DNA of 64,000 bases from Gammaproteobacteria bacterium (lineage in GTDB: Bacteria > Pseudomonadota > Gammaproteobacteria > Steroidobacterales > JABDKV01). Position 1 is the first letter of the stretch; every line of letters begins with the position of its first letter. Below the pieces are notes generated by a model that did no database searches, was not told the origin of the DNA, and worked only from the letters and a program-made list of their open reading frames with translations. The stretch lies in NCBI GenBank assembly GCA_029862165.1, contig JAOTXU010000014.1, positions 1 to 64,000 of the forward strand. Reading direction: 5' to 3'. Made by a program: the position numbers and the translations under genes. Below are positions 8,769-18,978 of this stretch, one piece after another.

Positions 8769-10264
8769 AGAGTTCTAAAATTGATTGCCTCGCCGACGTG
8801 CTCGGCATCGATCACGCGTTCGCCGCCGAGATCGGCGATGGTTCTGGCAACACGCAAAATGCGTTTGTAAGCCCGGGCGGACAATGCCAGCTTCTTCATT
8901 GCTTGCTCCAGCAAGGCAGTTGCTTTGCCGCCGAGCGCACAGAATTCGCGTAGATCATGTTCTGACATCATGGCATTGCATTTTGCGCCACGCTCGGCTT
9001 GTCGGTTACGCGCTTGCAGTACGCGTTGCCGGATCACCGCACTGCTTTCGCCCGGTTGAGCATCCAGTCGCAATAATTCGCGCGGCACTCGGTTGACGGC
9101 GACTTGCATGTCGATACGGTCCAGCAGCGGACCCGAAACACGGTCACGATAGCGTTGCACCTGCGGTGCACCACAACGACACAAGACATCAGGATCGCCT
9201 AGGTGTCCGCACGGGCAGGGATTCATTGCTGCGACAAGCTGAAAGCGACATGGAAATTCTGCCTGTCGCGCCGCACGCGAAATAACGATCGATCCGGATT
9301 CCATAGGCTGACGGAGTACTTCCAGTACCTGACGCTGAAACTCGGGCAACTCATCGAGAAAAAGCACACCGTGATGCGCCAACGAGATCTCACCCGGCCG
9401 CGGACTGGATCCGCCACCGACCAATGCGACAGCGGATGCCGTGTGATGCGGCGCCCGAAACGGTCGCACACGCCAGTTTTGTCCGGAAAAACCACCGGTC
9501 GATAGAGATTGAATCGCCGCCGTCTCCAGCGCCTCCCCTTCCGACATCTGCGGGAGTATGCCGGGCAGTCGCATGGCCAGCATGCTCTTGCCGGTTCCCG
9601 GTGGGCCGATCATCAACAAGCTATGTCCACCGGTAGCGGCGATTTCCAATGCACGTCGTGCGTAATACTGACCGCGCACGTCAGCAAGATCGGGTAGAGC
9701 CTGAGTATGCGATCTTCGCCCACCGGTGGTTTCCAGCGGTTGTTTCTTCACCCCGCTGAGATGCGCAATCACAGTGTTGAGATGATCGGCCGTGAGTATG
9801 CGGCTATCTGACACGACGCTAACTTCATCGCGATTTTCCAACGGAACCACCAACGTGCGCCGGTCTGCGCGTGCAGCGAGCGTGACAGGCAACGCACCGT
9901 GAAACCGGCGTACGGAGCCGTTCAAGCCTAACTCGCCATAGAACTCATACTGATGCCAGGTATCCTGGTTCGCAGACAATTGCCGGCTCGCGGCAAGAAT
10001 GCCCAGTGCAATGGGCAGATCGAATCGTCCACCTTCCTTCGGCACATCGGCTGGTGCCAGATTGACGATGATGCGCCCCTGCGGGAACTGGAGACCGGCA
10101 TTGCGAATAGCGGCGCGGACCCGATCGCGACTTTCCTTAACGGCGGTTTCTGCCAGACCGACCACGGCAAAGCGCGGCAGACCACCGCCTATATGTGCTT
10201 CGACTCTGACTAATGGTGCTTGCAAGCCGATCTGCGCACGACTCAACACAGTTACAAATGACAA
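8762..10264 (-). CDS. comM: YifB/ComM family Mg-chelatase-like AAA ATPase
   Basis: SFVTVLSRAQIGLQAPLVRVEAHIGGGLPRFAVVGLAETAVKESRDRVRAAIRN, Walker A GPPGTGKS, RPFRAPHHTAS. Confidence 0.95.
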   Translation of the reverse strand: MSFVTVLSRAQIGLQAPLVRVEAHIGGGLPRFAVVGLAETAVKESRDRVRAAIRNAGLQFPQGRIIVNLAPADVPKEGGRFDLPIALGILAASRQLSANQDTWHQYEFYGELGLNGSVRRFHGALPVTLAARADRRTLVVPLENRDEVSVVSDSRILTADHLNTVIAHLSGVKKQPLETTGGRRSHTQALPDLADVRGQYYARRALEIAATGGHSLLMIGPPGTGKSMLAMRLPGILPQMSEGEALETAAIQSLSTGGFSGQNWRVRPFRAPHHTASAVALVGGGSSPRPGEISLAHHGVLFLDELPEFQRQVLEVLRQPMESGSIVISRAARQAEFPCRFQLVAAMNPCPCGHLGDPDVLCRCGAPQVQRYRDRVSGPLLDRIDMQVAVNRVPRELLRLDAQPGESSAVIRQRVLQARNRQAERGAKCNAMMSEHDLREFCALGGKATALLEQAMKKLALSARAYKRILRVARTIADLGGERVIDAEHVGEAINFRTLS

Positions 10265-10364
10265 GGGGATAGCCCGGTGTTGCTTACCGGTCTATTAAAT
10301 TCAAAGTGCCCCGTGGTCTAAAGGAGAGTAACTGTGCATCCGGCCCAGATATTGATCTGGCGGG

Positions 10365-10631
10365 CTACTTATCCGGTGACGATTTGCCTGCTAAATGAGT
10401 TTCCAGTTCCTGCAGACGGGCGACCAGCGTATCGAGTTGCTGGCGAGCTTTGGCGAGCACCGCACTTTGCACGTCGAATTCTTCCCGGGTCACCAGATCG
10501 AGCCGGCTCAATGCCGATTGCAATACTGGACGAAAATTCTGTTCGAGTTCATCCTGCAGCGTGCGCAACCCCTCGGGCAAACTGCCTGCGAGCCGGCGTG
10601 CAAGATCGTCGATTAGCTTTGGATCAATCAT
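10365..10631 (-). CDS. ubiK: Ubiquinone biosynthesis accessory factor UbiK (BMFP/YqiC family)
   Basis: MIDPKLIDDLARRLAGSLPEGLRTLQDELEQNFRPVLQSALSRLDLVTREEFDVQ. Confidence 0.9.
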   Translation of the reverse strand: MIDPKLIDDLARRLAGSLPEGLRTLQDELEQNFRPVLQSALSRLDLVTREEFDVQSAVLAKARQQLDTLVARLQELETHLAGKSSPDK

Positions 10632-10663
10632 TGAGCCAGTTTAACGCAGTCCCGCAAGGCTGC

Positions 10664-10680
10664 CGCACCATTGCAGTGCG
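10664..10680. promoter_or_regulatory. Candidate NtrC-binding site
   Basis: CGCAC-CATTGCA-GTGCG; fits GCAC-N7-GTGC architecture of NtrC boxes, upstream of the sigma-54 promoter. Confidence 0.45.
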
Positions 10681-10744
10681 AAAATGCGCTGCAGCCACAG
10701 ACTCCCGCATGCTAAGATCATGAAATATAAAGGAATGAGTTAGC

Positions 10745-10760
10745 TGGCACGGGATGTGCA
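10745..10760 (+). promoter_or_regulatory. Sigma-54 (-24/-12) promoter of glnK
   Basis: TGGCACGGGATGTGCA: GG-N10-GC, one mismatch to TGGCACG-N4-TTGCA, 48 bp upstream of the glnK ATG. Confidence 0.75.
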
Positions 10761-10802
10761 AACCAATCGCAGACAACACACCATCACGGATTCCTGGAGT
10801 AG

Positions 10803-11147
<345 letters not shown>

Positions 11148-11357
11148 CCTTTGAAATCAGTAATTTGCGCGTGTATTAATGCTTTTTCACAGGTTCAACC
11201 GGCTGTGATGTGACCTGCGTCAGAGACTTAAGACCGCGTACAGACTAGCCTAGCCGGTACTATTGTGGTGGTCGGGCCGAGCCTCTTGCTTTCCCCGCCC
11301 CTGTTTTTGACTTAACTTAGTACAGGCTCCGCGGGCAGCCCCGGGGACGTATATTCC

Positions 11358-11810
11358 ATGAAGAGTTTCCCGTTGTTCGCCATACTATTTTTCTCTGCCT
11401 CGGTGGTGGCGGCGGCGGGTGTCTATAAGTGGACTGACGCCGGCGGCGCAGTCCATTTCTCGGACAAACCCCCGGCAACGGCAGCAGAAAAACTGGATAT
11501 CGACACGCATCGTAGCGACCCGGAACAACTCGCGGCCCTGAATGAACCAGAAGCACAGCAAGACACAATTACTGCAGAAGAGACCGCAGAACAGCGGACA
11601 GAACGGGAACGTTTCGAACGCGAGCAGCAAGTTCAGCGCGATGAGAACTGCACCCGTGCCAGAAGCGCACAAGACAGTCTGCTCAGCGCGACGCGCGTTT
11701 ATGAACCTCTACCCGGAGGTGGTCGTCGTTACCTGGAACAAGACGAAGTCGACCAGCGTATGGGTGACGCGAAGCGCGACGTGGACAAATGGTGCAACGA
11801 AAAGCCGTAA
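11358..11810 (+). CDS. DUF4124 domain-containing protein
   Basis: Signal peptide then VYKWTDAGGAVHFSDKPP. Confidence 0.8.
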   Translation: MKSFPLFAILFFSASVVAAAGVYKWTDAGGAVHFSDKPPATAAEKLDIDTHRSDPEQLAALNEPEAQQDTITAEETAEQRTERERFEREQQVQRDENCTRARSAQDSLLSATRVYEPLPGGGRRYLEQDEVDQRMGDAKRDVDKWCNEKP

Positions 11811-11839
11811 CCCGGATACCGGGTTGAATCCCGATCAAC

Positions 11840-12961
11840 TTGGTTGAGCGTCTAACAACACTACAGCCTCCTCGCACCAGTCAAGCTGCTCCCGCTGGAG
11901 AGCCCTCATTGGAAGTCGGTTATCTGCCCGATTTCTGCTCGGGATCAATGACGATCACCATCGTATTGCTCGTGGAATTGATTGCATTCGTACTGACGCT
12001 GGCGCGGCAACCCGCTGTCGGTTTTTTCTGGGTCGATCTGGCGCAGTCTTCACTTTTCCTGCTGTGGATTGGTCTGGGCAGCGCATGGGTGATGTGTATG
12101 GCCCGGCCCTTATTGGCCCGGCGTGGCACTGTGCAAGTTACGCTAATCAGCCTGGCCTTGTTGATGCTTACGACCGCCGCCGTGTCCGAGGCAGCGTGGT
12201 GGGCCGGTCAGTACTACTCCGATCGCAGCGGTGGTGCAGGTGGCGGGATATTCCCGTCCAGTCACCTCCCGTTCGTGCTGCGAAATGTCGCTATAAGTGC
12301 CGTGGTCAGTGCCCTCATACTGCGTTACTTCTACGTTTCCCATCAATGGAAACGAAACGTGCAAATGGAAGCCGTTTCACGCATCCAGGCGTTGCAGGCG
12401 CGTATCCGCCCGCATTTCCTGTTCAACAGCATGAATACCATCGCGGCGCTCACACGCAGTGATCCCGACGCCGCCGAACAGGTGGTAGAGGACCTGGCCG
12501 ATCTGTTCCGCGCCAGCCTGGCTGAGAACAAACAACTTGTGCATCTGCGCGAAGAATTCGAAATGGCGCGCCTATACGAGCGTATTGAACGCCTGCGACT
12601 GGGAGAGCGGCTGGAAGTCGACTGGCAGGTTGAGACATTGCCACACCGTGCCCTGATTCCCGGGCTCACTGTTCAACCATTGCTGGAAAACGCTATCTAT
12701 CACGGTATTGAACCACTACCGGACGGCGGCACGGTAACCATTAACGGTCGGATGGAAGGCAAGGAAATCGTAATAGAAGTTGTCAATCCGGTGACCCGCG
12801 ATAGCGGAGCCCGGCGGCATGATGGAAACAAGATGGCTCTTGCCAATGTACGTCAGCGTCTGGAACTAGCGTTTCATGGCAAAGCCGCGCTTGAAATAAA
12901 TCAGGATGCAGATCAGTTTTTTGTCCGCATGCGCCTGCCAGCCAGTGAGCAGATGAAATGA
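11840..12961 (+). CDS. algZ: LytS/AlgZ-type sensor histidine kinase
   Basis: ALQARIRPHFLFNSMNTIAALTRSDPDAAEQVVEDLADLFRASL; followed by LytTR regulator; TTG start uncertain. Confidence 0.85.
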   Translation: MVERLTTLQPPRTSQAAPAGEPSLEVGYLPDFCSGSMTITIVLLVELIAFVLTLARQPAVGFFWVDLAQSSLFLLWIGLGSAWVMCMARPLLARRGTVQVTLISLALLMLTTAAVSEAAWWAGQYYSDRSGGAGGGIFPSSHLPFVLRNVAISAVVSALILRYFYVSHQWKRNVQMEAVSRIQALQARIRPHFLFNSMNTIAALTRSDPDAAEQVVEDLADLFRASLAENKQLVHLREEFEMARLYERIERLRLGERLEVDWQVETLPHRALIPGLTVQPLLENAIYHGIEPLPDGGTVTINGRMEGKEIVIEVVNPVTRDSGARRHDGNKMALANVRQRLELAFHGKAALEINQDADQFFVRMRLPASEQMK

Positions 12962-13695
12962 AAGTGCTGATCGTCGATGACGAAATGCCTGCAAGACAAC
13001 GTCTGCACCGGCTGGTCGACGAGCTTGATGACTGTGAAATTGTCGGCGAGGCTGCCAATGGAAATCAGGCGATAGAGCTGGCGCAGAAACACGTCCCGGA
13101 CGTGCTACTGATGGATATCCGCATGCCGGGCATCAGTGGTATCGAAACTGCCCGGCATCTGGCTACGCTCGATAGACCACCGGCGGTGATATTTACTACG
13201 GCATACGACGAATACGCCATCGCCGCGTTTGATACGCAGGCTGTCGGTTATCTCCTGAAACCGGTGCGTCGTGAACGGCTGGCGCGAGCGTTGCGCCATG
13301 CTTCGCGGCTCACGCGGTCACAACTTTCGGCGCTTGCAACAGACGACACCAAGGCCGAAGCACGGCGCACGCATTTGTGTGCACGCGTCCGGGGGCATCT
13401 GGAACTGATCCCAATAGAAACCATCTACTATTTTCAGGCCGATCAAAAATACACTACAGTGGCGCATATGGAAGGCGAAGTACTTATCGACGAATCATTG
13501 AAAAACCTCGAATATGAATTCTCCCCAGATTTTGTTCGTATACATCGCAGCGCGCTGGTGTCAGTCGCCCACCTACGAGCGGTGGAACGCGATGCCGATG
13601 GCAAGCAGTTTGCAGTATTCCGTGATTGCGATGCCCGCCTGGTTGTCAGCCGCCGGCACGCACCGGCCCTGAAACGACGACTCCGAGGCAGTTAA
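12958..13695 (+). CDS. algR: LytTR family response regulator
   Basis: MKVLIVDDEMPARQRL receiver plus LytTR domain; algZ-algR-hemC order. Confidence 0.9.
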   Translation: MKVLIVDDEMPARQRLHRLVDELDDCEIVGEAANGNQAIELAQKHVPDVLLMDIRMPGISGIETARHLATLDRPPAVIFTTAYDEYAIAAFDTQAVGYLLKPVRRERLARALRHASRLTRSQLSALATDDTKAEARRTHLCARVRGHLELIPIETIYYFQADQKYTTVAHMEGEVLIDESLKNLEYEFSPDFVRIHRSALVSVAHLRAVERDADGKQFAVFRDCDARLVVSRRHAPALKRRLRGS

Positions 13696-13696
13696 A

Positions 13697-14602
13697 GTGG
13701 ATATCCGAATCGCGACGCGCCGCAGCCGTCTGGCGTTGTGGCAGGCGGAATACGTCAGTGCAAAACTAAGCGAGCAAAATCCGGCATTAAACATTTCCCT
13801 ACTACCCCTCAGTACCAAGGGGGATCAGATTGTCGATGTGTCGCTGGCGAAATTGGGCGGCAAGGGTTTGTTCATTAAAGAACTCGAACAAGCGATGCTC
13901 GAGGGCCGGGCCGATATCGCGGTGCATTCAATGAAAGACGTTCCGGCCGAATTACCAGCCGGTTTGCGCATCGGCTCGATTCTGGCGCGACACGATCCGC
14001 GCGACGCCCTGATTGGCGCCCGGCTGGATGAATTGTCCGAAGCGGCTGTAATCGGTACTTCCAGTCTGCGGCGTACGGCACAACTGGCGCATCACCGCCC
14101 CGATCTCAAGCTCATCGGGTTGCGTGGCAACGTCGACACCCGACTGGCAAAACTGCACCACGGTCAATATGACGCGATCGTCCTCGCTGCGGCCGGGCTG
14201 GAGCGTCTGGGCCTGACCGATCAGATCGATGAGCTGCTGGATCCTGCGTTTTGCCTGCCGGCCATCGGTCAGGGCGCCATAGGCGTAGAATGCAGGGTAG
14301 ACGACACGGCAATGCTAGAGGAAATCCAGCGGATAGAACACGCAGAAACAAGAATAGCGGTTGATGCAGAACGGGAAATGAACAGATCCTTAGGTGGTAG
14401 TTGCGTATCGCCGATCGCGGGACATGCGGTTGTAGATAATGGCGAGCTGAATTTACGTGGCGTTGTTGCGCGACCGGATGGAACTGATCTGATTGCTGTA
14501 CTCGCCATTGGTACAGATCCCGTCGAGGTCGGCACGGAAGCTGCCAATCTGTTGGTGCAGCATGGTGCGCGCCAAATCCTCGATGAGATCGCCAATGTCT
14601 GA
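13697..14602 (+). CDS. hemC: Hydroxymethylbilane synthase
   Basis: IRIATRRSRLALWQAEYV, GSCVSPIAGHA; GTG start. Confidence 0.95.
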   Translation: MDIRIATRRSRLALWQAEYVSAKLSEQNPALNISLLPLSTKGDQIVDVSLAKLGGKGLFIKELEQAMLEGRADIAVHSMKDVPAELPAGLRIGSILARHDPRDALIGARLDELSEAAVIGTSSLRRTAQLAHHRPDLKLIGLRGNVDTRLAKLHHGQYDAIVLAAAGLERLGLTDQIDELLDPAFCLPAIGQGAIGVECRVDDTAMLEEIQRIEHAETRIAVDAEREMNRSLGGSCVSPIAGHAVVDNGELNLRGVVARPDGTDLIAVLAIGTDPVEVGTEAANLLVQHGARQILDEIANV

Positions 14603-16664
14603 AGAACTTTCGGGCATAAGCGTTTTGGTAACGCGGCCGGTTCACCAGGCCGGCAATCTAATAGGCCTGATCCAGTCACACGGCGGCGAAGCTCTGAGCT
14701 TTCCGACGTTGCAGATCGAAGCTAATGCAGATCGTGAAGCTGTTCTTGCAACGATTGGCGATGTCGCGGATTACGATATCGCGATCTTTATCAGCATTAA
14801 TGCCGTCAATCATGGCGTGCAATATTTGCCGGCCGAAGGCAAGCGACCGTTGTTGGCAGCAATAGGGCCGTCGACCGCGCGTGCGCTGGTCGAAGCCGGC
14901 TTTAAAAGCGACATCAAAGCAACACGGGGGTTCACCAGCGAAGCCTTACTCCGTGAATCTGCTTTAAGAGATGTAAGCGACAAAAAAATCGTGATTTTTC
15001 GTGGCAGTGGTGGGCGTGCGTTGCTCGGGCGCGAACTAGAAAAACGCGGCGCAACCGTCACCTATGCCGAGGTTTACCGGCGCGACCGGCCCGAAGTACT
15101 CGATCCGGAAATCGAATCGCGCCTGGCCGCCGGCACCGTCGATGTAGTGACCGCGACCAGTTCGGAAACACTTTTTAACCTCTATGAACTGGCTGAGGAA
15201 CCAAGTGTCACAGGTTTGGCGCAAACTCAGCTGGTTACCACGAGCGAACGTGTGGTAAAAAAAGCGGCTGCTTTGGGATTTGAGCGAGTCGCGCTACTCG
15301 CCCAGGGCCCGGACGACCAGGCATTGGTCGAGGCCATACTGGACTGGCGCAGGAACAGCGGCCAGTCTGATCCAGTTACGGGGACCAAAATGACAGAGGC
15401 AAGTACGCAGGACCGTGTTGGGTCGGCGAATGACAAGGAAGAATCGGTGACTGAAATCGTTGAAGAAAACGACGACGAGGTCCTCGAAACCGAATTGGAA
15501 ACCGCAACTGAATCGGACAAGCCACCGGTCTCCGCCCCGCCACCAAGAAAACGTGGTGGCGGAGCCTTGAGTCTGTTGGCGATGCTGTTCTCGCTGGCGG
15601 CATTGGCCGCATCGGGCTATATCTGGTGGGAACAACAGCAAAAAGACAGCGCCGCAACCACTGCGCAAGGTGCCGCTGGCGACGCAATCGAGGCGACCCA
15701 ACGCGACATCGCCGCACTCGGCGGCCGTCTGGATCAAAACCTGTCAAGGGTGTCCAATCTCGACGCAGGCCGCGGGCGTCTGGAATCGAACATTGACGAT
15801 TTGCGCGGCAGTGTCGAAACACTAACTGCACGGGTCCAGGGAGCCGAGCAATCCATTGACGCAGTAAGTGGCATCTCAGCGTCCGCTCGCAACAACTGGG
15901 TGCGCGCTGAAGCCGAATACTTTTTGCAGACGGCGAACAGCCGCTTGCAGCTTGCACAAGACCCGGGCGCCGCACTTGCAGCACTACAGGCAGCCGATGA
16001 CCGTTTGAAATCGCTCGGAGATCCAACGCTGTTCCGTGTCAGACAAGAACTGGCTGGCGAAATTGGTGCACTGAAGGCTGTTCCCAGGCCCGACATGGAA
16101 GGTATTGCGCACACACTGAATGGTCTGGCTGCGCGCGTCGAAGAGTTGCCCTTGAACACCGCCAGTCCCGACACTTACCAAAGCTCTTCAGACGTTGAGA
16201 TTGTAGCCGAAACTCCGTTGGACCGTGCCATGTCCACACTGGGCGGTGTATTTACCAGCATGATCAGTGTCAAACGCACGGATGAAGCGGCGACCCCATT
16301 GCTCTCGCGCGACGAGGAATTTTTTCTGAAACGTAATCTCGAATTGCAATTGCAGACAGCACGACTCGCGCTACTACGTGGCGAAGCGGCGAACTATCGA
16401 GAAAGTCTGCGGACTGCGCGTAACTGGCTGCAAACGCATTTCATGAATGACGCCACATCGGTTGAGAGCGCTGTCGCGACGCTTATTGAGCTGGAAGCTG
16501 AAGATATCTCACCCAATCTGCCGGATATTTCCGGCTCGCTGCGATTGTTGCGTCTGGCTGCAGCACCACCGGACACCGCACCGCCGGCCGAGGAGCCGGT
16601 ACCGGCAGACACGACGCCAGAATCTGACGCCACTGCTGTGACGGAAGACGGAGAGTCTGCGTGA
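14595..16664 (+). CDS. hemDX: Uroporphyrinogen-III synthase / HemX fusion protein
   Basis: HemD domain (ISVLVTRPVHQAGNLIGLIQSHGGEALSFPTLQI) continuous with HemX (SLLAMLFSLAALAASGYIWWEQQQ, NNWVRAEAEYFLQTANSRLQL); ATG at 14595 overlaps hemC by 8 nt. Confidence 0.85.
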   Translation: MSEELSGISVLVTRPVHQAGNLIGLIQSHGGEALSFPTLQIEANADREAVLATIGDVADYDIAIFISINAVNHGVQYLPAEGKRPLLAAIGPSTARALVEAGFKSDIKATRGFTSEALLRESALRDVSDKKIVIFRGSGGRALLGRELEKRGATVTYAEVYRRDRPEVLDPEIESRLAAGTVDVVTATSSETLFNLYELAEEPSVTGLAQTQLVTTSERVVKKAAALGFERVALLAQGPDDQALVEAILDWRRNSGQSDPVTGTKMTEASTQDRVGSANDKEESVTEIVEENDDEVLETELETATESDKPPVSAPPPRKRGGGALSLLAMLFSLAALAASGYIWWEQQQKDSAATTAQGAAGDAIEATQRDIAALGGRLDQNLSRVSNLDAGRGRLESNIDDLRGSVETLTARVQGAEQSIDAVSGISASARNNWVRAEAEYFLQTANSRLQLAQDPGAALAALQAADDRLKSLGDPTLFRVRQELAGEIGALKAVPRPDMEGIAHTLNGLAARVEELPLNTASPDTYQSSSDVEIVAETPLDRAMSTLGGVFTSMISVKRTDEAATPLLSRDEEFFLKRNLELQLQTARLALLRGEAANYRESLRTARNWLQTHFMNDATSVESAVATLIELEAEDISPNLPDISGSLRLLRLAAAPPDTAPPAEEPVPADTTPESDATAVTEDGESA

Positions 16665-17917
16665 AACGCGGTCTCCTTATCATTATCGCGCTGGTCGCTT
16701 CGACCTTTCTGGCGCACTTTTTTATGAAAGACGCCGGCTATGCGCTGGTGAATTTCCGCGGCTATGCCATTGAGACCTCGGTGTTGGGTCTGGTGTTGTT
16801 CGCAATACTTGGCTACGTTGCCGTACGCCTGGTTATCCGATCCCTCACTTCCGTTTCTGATCTCGGTCGTGCCGCCGGCCGCTATCAAAAGAATCAATCG
16901 CGCAAAAAACTCACCCGTGGTCTTATTGAACTTGCCGAAGGCAACTATGCGCGGGGCGAGCGCCTGTTGGCGGAAAGCGCGCCCAAGAGCGATACACCCG
17001 TGCTCAATTACCTTAACGCAGCACGCGCCGCGCAGGAACAGGGCGCGGCTGATCGACGCGACAACTGGCTGATGATGGCCTACGAAAATGACAAGGACTC
17101 CGGCCGGGCGGTATTGCTTACACAGGCCGAATTACAAACAGCCGATGAAGACTACGAGCGGGCTCTGGCGACGCTACGCAAATTGGAGGAGCAGTCACCG
17201 GGTCACCCACAGGGCTTGGCACTGCTTGCGACCATCTATGAACGTGTGGGCGACTGGGACAATCTGCGCGAGCTGTTGCCGCAGCTACGCAAGCGCAAGG
17301 CGATGTCGCGCGAAGGCATCGACAAGCTGTCGCAGAGAACGCATGCCACTCTGTTGGGTCATGACAGCGCTAAAGGCAACGTCATGGGCTTGCAGCGCCA
17401 ATGGCAAAAGATTCCAAAGAAACTAAGAACCGATCCTGTGCTGTCGCGCGACTACGTCGTGGCACTGAATCGCGCCGGTGATCAGGAACTCGCGGAACAA
17501 ACGATACGCAAGGTGCTCAAGAAGGGTTGGGATCCGGAACTGATGAGCCTGTATGGCGAATTGGAAAATGTTGACGCAAAGAAATCCCTGGCCTACGTGC
17601 AGGGTTGGCTCAAAAGCCGCAACGACGATCCTAGCGTGTTACTGGCGGCCGGCCGACTGGCAATGCGTGCCGGTCAGCCCGATGACGCGAGCAAATATCT
17701 CGAACGCTGTGTGGAAGTTGATCCGACACCAGCGGCGTATCAGGCCCTCGGTGCCCTACTGGCTGAAGCTGGTAAGGGCGACGAGGCCGCCGAGGCCTTT
17801 CGCAATGGACTGGCATTGGCCACCGGACGTGTGGAAAGCACATTGCCCACACTGACTGCCGCTGGCCAGGACGAGAAGTCAGGCCAGGACGGCACGCCAT
17901 CGGCCGACGCCGGTTAG
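16661..17917 (+). CDS. hemY: HemY-like TPR membrane protein
   Basis: GYALVNFRGYAIETSVLGLVL; downstream of hemDX. Confidence 0.9.
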   Translation: MKRGLLIIIALVASTFLAHFFMKDAGYALVNFRGYAIETSVLGLVLFAILGYVAVRLVIRSLTSVSDLGRAAGRYQKNQSRKKLTRGLIELAEGNYARGERLLAESAPKSDTPVLNYLNAARAAQEQGAADRRDNWLMMAYENDKDSGRAVLLTQAELQTADEDYERALATLRKLEEQSPGHPQGLALLATIYERVGDWDNLRELLPQLRKRKAMSREGIDKLSQRTHATLLGHDSAKGNVMGLQRQWQKIPKKLRTDPVLSRDYVVALNRAGDQELAEQTIRKVLKKGWDPELMSLYGELENVDAKKSLAYVQGWLKSRNDDPSVLLAAGRLAMRAGQPDDASKYLERCVEVDPTPAAYQALGALLAEAGKGDEAAEAFRNGLALATGRVESTLPTLTAAGQDEKSGQDGTPSADAG

Positions 17918-17931
17918 ATAACGACCCTATA

Positions 17932-18792
17932 GTGACCCAGCGCTACGTGATCGCGGGCTGCGGCTACACTGGCCGCCGTCTCGGTCGGCGATTGTCACAA
18001 GATTCCGAAGTACTTTGTGTTTCGCGGTCTTCCAAACACACCAGGCATTTGCGTGCCGCGGGACTCACTGCGATCACGGACGACCTGGGCGCACCGCGGA
18101 ATGTGGCAGAAACCGCGGGCGCGGTGATCATCTATCTGGCCCCGCCTCCCACATCTGGCGATCAGGACACAACCATCACGGCGTATCTTGCCAACATCGA
18201 GCATCCGTCCCGCTTTGTTTATGTCAGCACCAGTGGTGTCTATGGCGATTGCGCTGGCGAAATCGTTAATGAGTACCGCCCAGCCGCGCCTGCAACTGCC
18301 CGGGCACAGCGGCGTCTCGCAGCAGAAAACGCGTTGCGTTTATGGGGCGAGCAAAACGATGTCGAGACAGTGGTACTACGCGTTGCCGGAATCTATGGAC
18401 CGGACCGATTGCCGGTGGATCGTATCAGGCGACGGGAGCCGGTGCTCCGGGTGGAAGATGCCGGACCTGGCAACCGTATCCACGTCGATGACCTGGTAAC
18501 AGCCTGCGAGTTGGCCGCAACAGTGGTTGCCCCGCCGACGCCGATAAACGTTTGCGACGGCAACCACATCAGCAGTACACAGTTTATTAATCTGGTCGCC
18601 AAAATTTGCTCCCTGCCTGAACCGCCAACCATCAAACTCGAAGACGCCAGACGCGAGTTCTCGCCGATACGTTGGTCGTTTCTGAGCGAATCACGCCGTC
18701 TCGACAACACGCGCATGCTCGATGAACTGGGTGTGGAGCTTCGATATTCAGATCCCGCCGAAGGCATACGCGCCTCCCTCAGTGTGTCGTAA
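17932..18792 (+). CDS. NAD(P)-dependent SDR epimerase-like protein (YeeZ-like)
   Basis: YVIAGCGYTGRRLGRRL, VYVSTSGVYGDC. Confidence 0.8.
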   Translation: MTQRYVIAGCGYTGRRLGRRLSQDSEVLCVSRSSKHTRHLRAAGLTAITDDLGAPRNVAETAGAVIIYLAPPPTSGDQDTTITAYLANIEHPSRFVYVSTSGVYGDCAGEIVNEYRPAAPATARAQRRLAAENALRLWGEQNDVETVVLRVAGIYGPDRLPVDRIRRREPVLRVEDAGPGNRIHVDDLVTACELAATVVAPPTPINVCDGNHISSTQFINLVAKICSLPEPPTIKLEDARREFSPIRWSFLSESRRLDNTRMLDELGVELRYSDPAEGIRASLSVS

Positions 18793-18978
18793 GCAGCGGG
18801 CCACGCGTGACTTGCCCCCACCCTAACCAAGAGCTCGGTCTTTGGCCGCACGAAAAGCGTCGCTACGCGACTTATTGATCTGCGTGTCTCGATACACGCA
18901 AAATCGCCACAATTGGGGAAGGGAAAAAGAATCGCGGTTAATGCCGCTGCGCAATCCGATAAACGGTATCTTGACTGC

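Noticed and set aside
10343-10362. Rho-independent terminator after ubiK (CCAGAT-ATTG-ATCTGG)
   Set aside because: Good hairpin but no T-tract on the transcribed strand
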